A DNA stretch of 64,000 bases. Source: Lysobacterales bacterium (GTDB taxonomy: Bacteria; Pseudomonadota; Gammaproteobacteria; Xanthomonadales; Xanthomonadaceae). The notes beneath the pieces were generated by a model, which worked only from the letters and a program-made list of their open reading frames with translations, was not told the origin of the DNA and did no database searches. The position numbers and the translations under genes were made by a program. Below, piece after piece: positions 1 through 8,011 of the stretch; the stretch's first letter is position 1, and every line of letters begins with the position of its first letter. Location: the NCBI GenBank assembly GCA_017302135.1, contig JAFLDZ010000008.1, forward strand, positions 62,001 to 126,000, in the 5' to 3' direction.

Positions 1-259
1 CCGGCGTGATCAATCCGATCGCCTGCGGGTCCGGGCGCAGCCGCGACAACCGCGCCAGCGGCAGGCCGAGGCTGCGGGCCACGGCATAGCTGCGTTCGAT
101 GGCGTCGTCGCCCTGCGCCTGCCAGGTGGAAAGGTCGATGCCGGCAACGGCAGCGTCCGCAGCGAACGCGACCTGCGGATAGGTTTCGAGATAGCGGTCG
201 AGCGCGGCATCGGTGTCGATCAGCAGCGGCGCCGCTGGTGCGGATGGTTCGAGTGTCAT
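1..259 (-). CDS. N-terminal part of an unidentified protein (runs off the left edge)
   Basis: From an ATG at 257-259 the minus-strand frame stays open for 86 codons to the window edge, so only the N-terminus is visible. It starts MTLEPSAPAAPLLIDTD and ends near the edge with a segment containing ARSLGLPLARL and DPQAIGLITP. That last part loosely recalls the N-terminal domain of GspE/PilB-type secretion ATPases, but the match is too short to name. It has no signal peptide or membrane segment. It is divergent from the lipoprotein gene at 516, leaving about 255 bp of shared upstream DNA. Confidence 0.55.
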   Translation of the reverse strand, partial: MTLEPSAPAAPLLIDTDAALDRYLETYPQVAFAADAAVAGIDLSTWQAQGDDAIERSYAVARSLGLPLARLSRLRPDPQAIGLITP

Positions 260-515
260 ACAGCCCCCTGTGCCTCAATGATGGTCCGGCCGCCGGGGCA
301 TCGTTTTGACCGAGATCACGTTCGCCGTCGGCACGGTTGTCCCTGCGTGTCCGGGTTCGTGCCCAAGGCGTGACCCCTGCGGGCCGTCGTTCGCGTTGAT
401 AGCGGGGACACGCCAGAAAGCGCAGCAGGGACCGCACCCGACCCACACCGGAGGTGGCCCCCGTTTCGCCCGGGCGTATAGTTCAACCCGCCGCCCCAAC
501 CAAGGACATCCCCCG

Positions 516-1136
516 ATGTCGGCCTACCGGCTTTCCGCTCTGTTCGCCGCGCTCGGCCTCGCCGCCTGTGCGCATGCCCCATCCCCCGACAGCTCCGCTT
601 CGCCCGGTTCCATCCAGGAGACCCCCGCCATGACATCCACCGCCACCGCATCGCAGGCATTTTCGCCCCGCGTCGATGCCGAACAGTCGCTGCTGCGGCT
701 GCTCGAACTGATCCGCGGCAGCAAGACCGTTCAGGACATCACCGCCGAGCGTCTGCAGCACACCTTCGGCGTGGAATTCGCCGTCGCCTCCGGTCGCTCC
801 GGCTTCGGCGAACGCCTGACCCGCGACTGGTGGTCGTCGATCGAACTCGATCCGAACCATCCTTACGGCGCGCGCGTCGAATTCAGTTTCCGCCCCGACC
901 CGCCCGGGTCCTATCCGCCGTTCACCGACATCTGCAAGGTCGATTTCGAGCGCTTCGCCGCCGAGCTGCAGAAGATGGGCTTCAGCCGCGAGACCTATCG
1001 CGCCGAGCACAACCGCGTGATCCACGATCTGTTCCAGCGCGACGGCCTGACCGTCACCGTGTACACGCGCGGCGAAGCCGACAATCCGCCCGAGAAGATC
1101 ACCCATGCCTGCGTGCAGATGGTCCTGATCAACTGA
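516..1136 (+). CDS. Lipoprotein, candidate immunity protein of the adjacent T4SS effector
   Basis: A 206-residue predicted lipoprotein. The start at 516 is preferred over an upstream in-frame ATG at 306 because it begins a good lipoprotein signal: MSAYRLSALFAALGLAAC, with lipobox LAAC and the Cys at residue 18. A Ser/Pro-rich linker follows, then a globular domain from about residue 55 with the conserved blocks GFGERL, WWSSIELDP, FRPD, MGF, YTRGEAD and KITHACV. The same domain recurs without a signal peptide in the gene at 2986-3492, so the two are paralogues flanking the effector at 1196. Known immunity proteins of Xanthomonadales T4SS effectors are often small periplasmic lipoproteins encoded beside the effector. 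The immunity role is inferred from this context; the domain itself is not one I recognise. Confidence 0.7.
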   Translation: MSAYRLSALFAALGLAACAHAPSPDSSASPGSIQETPAMTSTATASQAFSPRVDAEQSLLRLLELIRGSKTVQDITAERLQHTFGVEFAVASGRSGFGERLTRDWWSSIELDPNHPYGARVEFSFRPDPPGSYPPFTDICKVDFERFAAELQKMGFSRETYRAEHNRVIHDLFQRDGLTVTVYTRGEADNPPEKITHACVQMVLIN

Positions 1137-1195
1137 TCGTGTCGTAAGTTTCGCCCGCGCGGACGAACCCGCCGGGCGCATGGAGGATTCCCCCG

Positions 1196-2716
1196 ATGGC
1201 CACACCCGTTCCCGCCGCCGCCGCTCCGCCCGCGCTCAGTACGCAGGCGCAGGCGCTGGTCACCACGTTCAATGCTTCGCTCACGCCGGACCAGCAGACC
1301 AATTTCTCCAACGCGCTGCAGAATTCGCCGGCGCTGATCAACCAGATCAACACGGCCGTCGCTGCCGGCGAACTGCGCGCGTTCGCGCTGCTGCCGGTCG
1401 GCACCAATGCCGGCGGCCAGTTCAACCCCACCAGCGGCACGATGGAATTGCCGGCAACCAGCATGACCGTGCCTCCCGGCTCTCCGCCCGGCACGCGCTT
1501 CAACCCCGCCGAACTGACCTTCGTGCTGGGCCACGAAACGCAGCATGCGATCAACCGCCCGACCACCGCCGCCGCGCTCGCCACCTTGGCGACCGACGTC
1601 AATCGCATCGGCCAGAGCGCGACGGCCGTCCACGACTACACCGCGCCGCTCAGCACCATGCTCGCGGTCAACCGCAACGACGAGGCCACCGCGCATATCG
1701 GCGGCTTCAACGCCACGGTCGGCATGGTGCGCAGCACCAATCCCACGCCCAGCCTCGAAGACATCTACCGTGCCAGCCCGGGACGGATGGGCGATTTCAT
1801 CACCGTGACCCCGGGCACCCCCGCGACCCCCGGCACGCCCGCCACCGGCACCACCCCGGCCGTGCCCGCCACGCCGGCCACGCCGGACACCTACGCGCTG
1901 CGCGCCGGTCTGACCCTCAACGCCGACATGAGCATGACCCCCAACGCGACGAATACGGCTGCGATGGGCACGCATTACTTCGATCAGTCCGCCGCCTCCG
2001 CCCGTCTCGGCCACAACGGCGATTCCAACTACCAGAACTACTACGCCACCAACCTGGTGGGGTTCGTCGCCCAGGTCGAGCGCGCGAACGCCCCGACCCA
2101 TGCCGCCGCCGGCCTCACCCCGCAGCTGACGCTCAACATGACCGCGCTCGGCGTGACCGAAGCGCAGCTGGAGCGCAATGGCCTGAATCTCGGCGCCGCC
2201 GCCGGCCGGCAACCCTACTTCGACAGCTCCACCACGCCGCCGACCGCAGGCAATCTGGATCACACCATCACCACCCACGCGCATGTGCCGGTCACGATGC
2301 CCAACGCATTGCCGACCGTGCAGGCGCCGGTCGAACAGCAGACCCATCCTGCGGTGCGCCAGGCGATGGACGCGATCGACCGCTCGCCCAACATCCCCGC
2401 CGATGCCTTCGGCGCGGATCGCCAGCGGGTCGCCACAGGCGTCGCGCTGCATGCGGCCGCCCAGCAGATCACGCCCGATCACGTCGTGCTCAACGATCGC
2501 CGCACCGACCTGATCGCCGTGCAGGGCGCGCTCACCGACCCCGGCGCGCGCATGTCGACGCCGCTGCCGGTCGCCGATGCCGCGAAGACCGACCTGAGCG
2601 CGGCGCAGCAGAAGCTGGACACGCTGCCGCCGCCGGCGCAGAACGAACAGCAGGCGCGCAACCTGTCCGCACAGCAGGACAAACCGGCGCAGGAAGCGCC
2701 CGGACCGGCACGCTGA
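1196..2716 (+). CDS. Predicted antibacterial T4SS effector: zinc metallopeptidase with C-terminal XVIPCD-like domain
   Basis: 506 residues, no signal peptide; GGAGGA precedes the ATG by a good distance. An N-terminal domain (about 1-200) carries an HExxH zinc motif, LGHETQHAI, with H113, E114 and H117. NDEATAH follows 45 residues later, and E163 is well placed as a third, gluzincin-type ligand. A Pro/Thr/Ala linker of TPATPGTP type lies at 203-232. The C-terminal block at about 383-470 (HPAVRQAMDAIDRSPNIP, DHVVLN, LIAVQG) has the features of XVIPCD, the signal that directs Xanthomonadales T4SS substrates to VirD4. The same block ends the protein at 54574-56583. The likely job is contact-dependent killing of other bacteria by peptidase activity. 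Two paralogous small genes flank it and may protect the producer. The substrate is unknown, and no T4SS structural gene is in the window. Confidence 0.8.
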   Translation: MATPVPAAAAPPALSTQAQALVTTFNASLTPDQQTNFSNALQNSPALINQINTAVAAGELRAFALLPVGTNAGGQFNPTSGTMELPATSMTVPPGSPPGTRFNPAELTFVLGHETQHAINRPTTAAALATLATDVNRIGQSATAVHDYTAPLSTMLAVNRNDEATAHIGGFNATVGMVRSTNPTPSLEDIYRASPGRMGDFITVTPGTPATPGTPATGTTPAVPATPATPDTYALRAGLTLNADMSMTPNATNTAAMGTHYFDQSAASARLGHNGDSNYQNYYATNLVGFVAQVERANAPTHAAAGLTPQLTLNMTALGVTEAQLERNGLNLGAAAGRQPYFDSSTTPPTAGNLDHTITTHAHVPVTMPNALPTVQAPVEQQTHPAVRQAMDAIDRSPNIPADAFGADRQRVATGVALHAAAQQITPDHVVLNDRRTDLIAVQGALTDPGARMSTPLPVADAAKTDLSAAQQKLDTLPPPAQNEQQARNLSAQQDKPAQEAPGPAR

Positions 2717-2735
2717 TCGCGCTGCGGGAGGATTG

Positions 2736-2765
2736 AACGACGACGGCCGCAGGGCCGTCGTCGTT
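2736..2765 (+). terminator. Hairpin terminator after the metallopeptidase effector
   Basis: AACGACGACGGCC and its exact complement GGCCGTCGTCGTT form a 13-bp perfect stem around a GCAG loop, starting 20 bp after the effector stop codon. There is no clear T-tract, so it may act as a weak terminator or an mRNA-stabilising hairpin. It separates the effector from the paralogue at 2986. Confidence 0.6.
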
Positions 2766-2985
2766 CCGGCGAATCGGGCGCCGGGGACAGGCTGGGACCC
2801 GGGTCATGTTCTGCGCAAAGCAGCGGTCGTCACCGCACCCGCGATCCGCGTATATTCCGCGCAGGTCATCGCACAGGGACGCCCGTGACCGATCGTCGGC
2901 CCGCGCCATCGCCGGCCTCATCGAGCCGGGCCCTGTGCGGACGAGACCGCCGAACGCCGCCCGCAGCCGACCACAGGAAGCCGTC

Positions 2986-3492
2986 ATGTCTCCCCCGATG
3001 ACCGCCGAGCCCATCTCGCCACCCACCCACACCGCAGAAGCGCTGCTCGAACGGCTGCTGACGCTGGTCCGCGACAGCCGCGACATCCAGGATTTCAGCG
3101 CCGCGCGCGTGCGTCGCGCCTTCGAGGTGGAATTCGTGTCCGACGAGGGCCGGCTCGGCTTCGGCGAACGCCTCAACCGCGAATGGTGGTCGTCGATCGA
3201 GCTGGACCCCGACGGCGCCTACGGCCCCAGCTTCGAACTGGCGTTCCGGCCCGACCGCAGCGGCACCTATCCGTCCGCGACCGGCATCTGCGGCTTCGAC
3301 TACCCCCGTTTCGCCGCCGAACTCATCGCGATGGGGTTCGAGCACGAGACCTGCTACGGCGAGCACGGCCGCATCGTCCACGAAAGCTTCGAGCGCGAAG
3401 GCCTGTCGCTGACCGTCCACACCCGTGGCGAAGCCGACGAGCCGGCCGCGAAAATCACCCACGTCTGCGTGCTGCGGGTGATCGCGAACTGA
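2986..3492 (+). CDS. Cytosolic paralogue of the lipoprotein at 516, second candidate immunity protein
   Basis: 168 residues. The ATG at 2986 follows AGGAAG; the frame is open further upstream, but that part is Arg/Pro-rich and unlike a protein. From about residue 17 it aligns along its length with the lipoprotein at 516-1136, sharing GFGERL, EWWSSIELDP (DWWSSIELDP in the other copy), FRPD, the Cys before a D-F/Y segment, HTRGEAD and KITHVCV. By eye more than half the residues are identical. It lacks a signal peptide, so this copy should stay in the cytosol while the other is lipid-anchored. Two compartments covered by related proteins around one peptidase effector suits an immunity pair, but an unrelated duplicated family cannot be excluded. 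Confidence 0.65.
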   Translation: MSPPMTAEPISPPTHTAEALLERLLTLVRDSRDIQDFSAARVRRAFEVEFVSDEGRLGFGERLNREWWSSIELDPDGAYGPSFELAFRPDRSGTYPSATGICGFDYPRFAAELIAMGFEHETCYGEHGRIVHESFEREGLSLTVHTRGEADEPAAKITHVCVLRVIAN

Positions 3493-3527
3493 GCCGTCGG
3501 GGCGGGGCGGCGCGTTAAACTGGCGGC

Positions 3528-4334
3528 ATGAACACGCCCAACGATTCCGACGCCGCCACGCCTGTCGACAGCACGTCCGTCGACAACACACCCGCCGACA
3601 CCACCCACTTCGGTTTCCGCGATGTGCCCGTCGCCGAGAAACAGAAACTCGTCGGCGAAGTGTTCTCCTCGGTCGCCGGCAACTACGACCTGATGAACGA
3701 CCTGATGAGCCTCGGCATCCATCGGGTCTGGAAGCGCTACTTCGTCGCCACCGCGCAGGTGCGCCCGGGCGATCGCGTGCTGGATCTCGCCGGGGGCACC
3801 GGCGACATCGCCGCGCTGCTGAAGGACCGCGTCGGCGACGACGGCGAACTGGTATTGGGCGACATCAACGGCGCGATGCTGCGCGTCGGCCGCGACCGCA
3901 TGACCGATCGCGGCAACGTCCGTGGTTTCGAGTACGTGCAGTGCAACGCCGAAAAACTCCCGTTCCCCGACGCCAGCTTCGATCTGGTCACCATCGCCTT
4001 CGGCCTGCGCAACGTCACCGACAAGGACGCCGCCCTGCGCGAGATGTACCGCGTGCTGCGCGTCGGCGGCCAGGCCCGCGTCCTGGAATTTTCCGAAGTC
4101 ACCGCCGAATGGTTCAAACCGATCTACGACTTCCACTCGTTCAAGATCCTGCCGCAGCTCGGCAAACTGTTCGCCAAGGACAGCGACAGCTACCAGTACC
4201 TCGCCGAATCGATTCGCAAGCATCCGCCGCAGGATCAGCTCAAGGGGATGATGGAGGGCGCGGGTTTCTCGCGGTGTTCGTACAAGAATCTATCGGCGGG
4301 GATTGTGGCGATTCATACGGGGTATAGAACCTAG
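3528..4334 (+). CDS. ubiE: Ubiquinone/menaquinone biosynthesis C-methyltransferase UbiE
   Basis: 268 residues. Transfers a methyl group from S-adenosylmethionine to the quinone ring precursor during ubiquinone (and menaquinone) synthesis. A Ser/Thr/Asp-rich N-terminal tail is followed by the family pattern: [25 protein letters not shown], the SAM-binding [19 protein letters not shown], and [10 protein letters not shown]; it ends [11 protein letters not shown]. Length and order fit full-length UbiE. The last 90 bases or so, from about 4240, are clearly less GC-rich in third positions than the rest, and the AT-richer gene at 4350 starts only 15 bp after the stop. Confidence 0.95.
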   Translation: MNTPNDSDAATPVDSTSVDNTPADTTHFGFRDVPVAEKQKLVGEVFSSVAGNYDLMNDLMSLGIHRVWKRYFVATAQVRPGDRVLDLAGGTGDIAALLKDRVGDDGELVLGDINGAMLRVGRDRMTDRGNVRGFEYVQCNAEKLPFPDASFDLVTIAFGLRNVTDKDAALREMYRVLRVGGQARVLEFSEVTAEWFKPIYDFHSFKILPQLGKLFAKDSDSYQYLAESIRKHPPQDQLKGMMEGAGFSRCSYKNLSAGIVAIHTGYRT

Positions 4335-4349
4335 TTAGGTGCTGACCGA

Positions 4350-5252
4350 ATGATTACGATAAGCGTCGAGAGGGGGCTCGTTAGGCTCAAATCATGGGAT
4401 GACATGCTTGAAACACCAGGATTCAAGCGCGACATCGACCCGAAAAACGTTCAACTTAAAGAGATCATCGGCGTTTACGCTTTTGATAGCAAACAGCCAT
4501 GTGGGTTAAAAAGTTGCCGTCAACCGCATGGCAACGGCTACTTGGTCACAACTACAGATGGACAGGTGACAAATCTTGGGAGCGTCTGCGGCAAGAATAA
4601 CTTCTCTGTGACGTTCATTAACTTACGTAAAGTCTTTGACCGAGAATTCCGTGCTAAAGAGCGTAGGGAACGCTTAGAAAACATCAAGTCCAGACTGCCT
4701 AGCGTTATTTCAAGAATTGAATCTATCAAGGCTGAAGCCAGCCAGTTCTATTCGGCAATTCGTCATCTTGCGGGTGATTCTGGTTCAATGCCGCAGATCG
4801 TCGTTGAGTCCGTAAGAAATATGCGCCGCACCGGAGATGGCGCCATCCTGCAAACCCGCAGGGCTACGAAGAAAGAGCAAGATCTCGCGCTCGCAACAGG
4901 CAATGCACGTCAAGGAACGCCTTACCACGTGACAGAGATAGTTGGGCGCCTCAGTGGCATTGGTGCAATCGCTACAACCACAACACTCAGAAATACATTG
5001 CAGGACCTTGAGCCGGCCATTCGTAAGCTAGAGAGTGTCAGTGTAGAAACCATGAATGAAAAGGACGCGCGCCACATCGACAAGGTGACTGGCGGCCTAG
5101 ACTCAAGACTTGATCAACTGCAACAAGCGGTTGACTCACTCAGGTCATTTGCTACAAAGCAAAATTTATCTCAGTTGGCTGTGCTGATTGAATTACAAAG
5201 TGATAAAAGGTTGTTCGCTATTTTCTTGGACTCTTTGCCCAGCGAGAAGTAG
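4350..5252 (+). CDS. AT-richer accessory protein with Cys/His cluster and coiled coil
   Basis: 300 residues, function not recognised. Codon use is clearly AT-richer than in neighbouring genes, suggesting recent transfer. Residues about 50-85 hold a Cys/His-containing block (CGLKSC, then QPHGNGYLV, then a Gly-rich turn and VCGK) that looks like a small zinc-binding or knuckle domain. Residues about 95-140 and 215-285 are charged and helical, probably coiled coil. There is no signal peptide or membrane segment. The stop codon TAG lies at the first bases of a MITE-like element at 5250, so the natural 3' end may have been replaced by the repeat. Similar Cys-cluster proteins occur as hypothetical genes in mobile regions, but I cannot assign a role. 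Confidence 0.75.
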   Translation: MITISVERGLVRLKSWDDMLETPGFKRDIDPKNVQLKEIIGVYAFDSKQPCGLKSCRQPHGNGYLVTTTDGQVTNLGSVCGKNNFSVTFINLRKVFDREFRAKERRERLENIKSRLPSVISRIESIKAEASQFYSAIRHLAGDSGSMPQIVVESVRNMRRTGDGAILQTRRATKKEQDLALATGNARQGTPYHVTEIVGRLSGIGAIATTTTLRNTLQDLEPAIRKLESVSVETMNEKDARHIDKVTGGLDSRLDQLQQAVDSLRSFATKQNLSQLAVLIELQSDKRLFAIFLDSLPSEK

Positions 5253-5341
5253 CCCGGTTAAGCGCAACGCGCGCACCCGGGACGAGTGGCGGAATGCCTC
5301 GCCGAAGTGCCCCGGGTGCGGCCTTTGGCCTTACCCGGGCG
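5250..5341. repeat. MITE-like inverted repeat, AGCCCGG...CCCGGGC type
   Basis: The left arm GTAGCCCGGTTAAGCGCAAC continues to a CACCCGGG end; the right arm begins CCCGGGTGCGG and ends TTACCCGGGC. They are imperfect inverted repeats of about 30 bp around a 28-bp centre. Elements of this form are common as dispersed, non-coding miniature repeats in proteobacterial genomes. Its first bases supply the stop codon of the gene at 4350. Confidence 0.7.
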
Positions 5342-5383
5342 ACGACATCGGCGGTGTCGTGCCGATTCGTATGCGGTGTAGCG

Positions 5384-5520
5384 CGTAGGGTGGGGTGAGC
5401 GCAGCGATGCCCACCATCGCGTCATTGCCGTCGCGGCAAGCGTTGAACCACGCCAACCTGATATCTGATGCATACGGTGGTCGTCGAAGGTGGGCATCGC
5501 TGCGCTCACTCCACTCTACG
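5384..5520. repeat. MITE-like element with 32-bp terminal inverted repeats
   Basis: The left arm 5384-5415 (starts CGTAGGGTGGGGTGAGCG, ends GCCCACC) pairs with the right arm 5489-5520 (starts GGTGGGCATCGCTGCGC, ends CTCTACG) with only a few mismatches. About 73 bp lies between them, with no open reading frame of note. It follows the MITE-like element at 5250 after about 40 bp, and together they fill most of the 378-bp gap between the genes ending at 5252 and 5631. Confidence 0.7.
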
Positions 5521-5555
5521 CATCACCGAGCCTGATGTTGAGGGGGCGACGTTGC

Positions 5556-5609
5556 TCAAACCCACCCGTAGCGCATGAGGTGGAACAACATCGGCGCAGC
5601 GAAAACAGT
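5556..5609 (-). pseudogene. Remnant of a cdsA-family 3' end
   Basis: On the minus strand these 54 bp encode TVFAAPMLFHLMRYGWV and a stop. The CDP-diglyceride synthase gene at 8012-8962 ends SVVFAAPIFFHLVRYGWI and a stop. The two DNA stretches (5556-5609 and 8012-8065) match at 42 of 54 positions in the same orientation. Beyond the 5' side of the remnant the similarity stops. It is therefore a detached C-terminal tail of a second cdsA-like gene, lying just beyond the 3' end of the DUF5916 gene at 5631-7862. Confidence 0.7.
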
Positions 5610-5630
5610 GGGGCCTGGGTACGGTGCCCG

Positions 5631-7862
5631 TCAGGGTTGCCATGCGTAGCTGAGTTTGAGGAATACGCTGCGGCTGAGATCCGTCAGCGAGTGCTGAATG
5701 TCGTCGGCATAGCCGCCGTGCGAGTAGCCTGCGAACAAACCCGTGCGCGGGTTGATCCGGTATGAGTACAGCAGTTGCGCGGCCAGATCGCGGCGGCGTG
5801 CGGCGATCGGGACGGGGTACCGCGCGGTGTCGCGTTCGACCTGCGTTCCCTGCACCGACAGGCGCAAGCGCTGTCGCGGGTTGAACTGCCAGCTGAAGCG
5901 GCCATCCAGCACGGCGACATCATAGGCGGTGCCGCCGTCACGCCGCAGCGATTGCGCGGAATAGCTCAGATTGACGTTGATGCCCTGTCCCAGATCCAGA
6001 AGCAGCGTCGGCTGCCATTCGCTGACGCGGCCGGTACGCGAAGCCAACAGATCGAGCTGATCGCCATGACGCAGTTGCAGGCCCAGCTTGACCCCGGGCA
6101 GCGGCGTGGCGGCGAGCGACAGCGTGCCCCAGCGTTCGTCGAACAGTCTGTCGTTCCAGAAGCGCACGCGGGCGAGTGCGCCGATGCCGAGCGTGGACTG
6201 CAGTGGACCGGCGATTCTCACGCTGGCTTCGAGTTCGCGTTCGAGCAGTTGGCCGTCGTATCGATGGGTGATGTCCCAGTCGGAGTAGAACGCGATGCTG
6301 TTGATCTTGGCGCCTTCGACGCCGTACCAGGTCCGGCCGCCACCGATGACGGACTTGTCGAAACCGACCTGACCGATGAAACCCAGGTCAGCGGTGAATC
6401 CCGGCGAGATGCGCGTATGGCCGAGGTTCGCCTTCCATTTGCTGTCGCCGTAGGCGTAGTTCAGCGATAGCGCGTTGCCGGCCGGCGCATCGTCGCTGCG
6501 CAACCCGACGGGGTAGCGCGAATCACTGCGCAGCCATTGTCCGGTGATCCTGTGCGCACCCGACTGCCAGCGGCCGTCGATGCCGGCGACGGCATTGCGG
6601 TAATCGTCGCCGCCGCGATAGGTGACGATGGCGCCGAGGCTGGCATTGGCATCGAGATCGTAGCGATAGCGGCCGATCGCCGCATCGGCAGTCTGGTCCA
6701 GCGTGAGGAAGGCCGAGCCCAGTATGCCGGGCACGAGTATCTGCGTGGCGGCATCGCGCGCCACCACGACGCCGTAAGCCTGGCGGCCGCTGCGGCCGGT
6801 CAGTCGCAGGCCGATATCCGGGTCGGCGATCTGACGGGTGTAGACGATCTCCAGCGGCGTATTGAAGTAGTCTGCGGATTCCATGAAGAACGGCCTTTTT
6901 TCAGGGAAAAAAAGCGCGAAATTCGAGCTCAGGTCGATCGCTGCGCTATCGGATTCGACCTGCGAGAAATCCGGGGTCAGGGTGCCGTTGAGGGTCAGGT
7001 TCGGCGTCGGCGCCCAGGATACGTCGAGGCCCGGGTCGATCTGGGTGCCCTCAGGGCTGACCCAGCCGCCGTTCGCGCCGCGCAGTTGGGTCTGGCCGAA
7101 GGTCAGCGTGGGTGTGATTTCGAGATTGTGTCCCTGCTTTACGTCGCTGAAGCCTTCGATCGTGCGCATCGCGCACAGATCGCAGGACGCGCCGCGTTCG
7201 CGCGGCTCGTTGAAATACACGTAGAGATAATCGCGCGGCCGGATGCGCATGAAACGCAATCCCCACCGCCGCGACGCCGTGCCGCCCTTGAAGCGCAGCG
7301 TCGCGAACGGGATGCGCATCTCGGCCTCGTAGCCGGACGCGGTGATGCGGGCGGCGCTGCTCCACAGTCCGTCCCAAGCGTTGTCTCCGTTGTCGGCATC
7401 GTTTTCGCGTATACCGTCGGCTTGAGCTCCGACCGGATTGACGAAGAATTCGTAGGCGCGCCGCTGATCGTTGAAAGTGTCCAGCTGCAGGCCGATGAAA
7501 TCGTCCTCATAGAGCGCGTCCCGGTCGCGCAGGAAAGCGCGGATGCGGTCGGGTTCTGGATCCTGTACGACAAAACCGATATACAGCGCGTCCTCGGAAT
7601 ACAGGATCCGCGCGGTGGTACGCACGGCAGCGGGAATATTGTCGCCGGGGCTGTTTTCGTAGGCCAGCTCCACAATCTCGGCGCGGGCCCAGGCCGGGTC
7701 GTCCAGTGCACCGTCGATCGTGATGGCGGCGGCATCGTCGCCCGCCCTATCGATTTTCGGGATATGCAGCGCGCTGGCCGCAGCCATCGGAGAGAGGCCA
7801 GCGACCGCAATCAGCAGGGAAAAAATCAGCCAGCGGCGGGCTGAGCGATATCGGTCGTCCAT
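5631..7862 (-). CDS. DUF5916 outer-membrane beta-barrel protein with N-terminal CBM9-like domain
   Basis: 743 residues. A signal peptide (about 1-30, ending AAASA) is followed by a domain of carbohydrate-binding family 9 type at about 40-220: ITIDGALDDPAWARA, LYIGFVVQD, GLQLDTF, and YEAEMRIPFATLRF. The remainder is a long run of amphipathic beta-strands with a FFPEKRPFFMES segment, matching the DUF5916 barrel; the chain ends SVFLKLSYAWQP as an outer-membrane barrel would. Proteins of this kind are found in Xanthomonadaceae and Bacteroidetes and are assumed to bind or transport a ligand at the outer membrane; the ligand is not known. The gene stands alone, bracketed on both sides by cdsA-tail sequence (5556-5609 and 8012-8065). 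Confidence 0.85.
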   Translation of the reverse strand: MDDRYRSARRWLIFSLLIAVAGLSPMAAASALHIPKIDRAGDDAAAITIDGALDDPAWARAEIVELAYENSPGDNIPAAVRTTARILYSEDALYIGFVVQDPEPDRIRAFLRDRDALYEDDFIGLQLDTFNDQRRAYEFFVNPVGAQADGIRENDADNGDNAWDGLWSSAARITASGYEAEMRIPFATLRFKGGTASRRWGLRFMRIRPRDYLYVYFNEPRERGASCDLCAMRTIEGFSDVKQGHNLEITPTLTFGQTQLRGANGGWVSPEGTQIDPGLDVSWAPTPNLTLNGTLTPDFSQVESDSAAIDLSSNFALFFPEKRPFFMESADYFNTPLEIVYTRQIADPDIGLRLTGRSGRQAYGVVVARDAATQILVPGILGSAFLTLDQTADAAIGRYRYDLDANASLGAIVTYRGGDDYRNAVAGIDGRWQSGAHRITGQWLRSDSRYPVGLRSDDAPAGNALSLNYAYGDSKWKANLGHTRISPGFTADLGFIGQVGFDKSVIGGGRTWYGVEGAKINSIAFYSDWDITHRYDGQLLERELEASVRIAGPLQSTLGIGALARVRFWNDRLFDERWGTLSLAATPLPGVKLGLQLRHGDQLDLLASRTGRVSEWQPTLLLDLGQGINVNLSYSAQSLRRDGGTAYDVAVLDGRFSWQFNPRQRLRLSVQGTQVERDTARYPVPIAARRRDLAAQLLYSYRINPRTGLFAGYSHGGYADDIQHSLTDLSRSVFLKLSYAWQP

Positions 7863-8011
7863 GCCGCCAGAGTAGCGGCTGACGGGTTCGCATGGATCGT
7901 CCGGAAATCGTATTCGCAGGAGATGGAATCCATTTCATGGCCGCGCTGCGCCATCGGGCGGACGCCGCCGCGATCACCAACGGTGCTGCCTGCTCTGCGG
8001 GGACGGGCCGC

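Noticed and set aside
306..515. Longer N-terminus for the lipoprotein at 516
   Set aside because: The 70 extra residues are Pro/Arg/Gly-rich and would bury a perfect lipoprotein signal.
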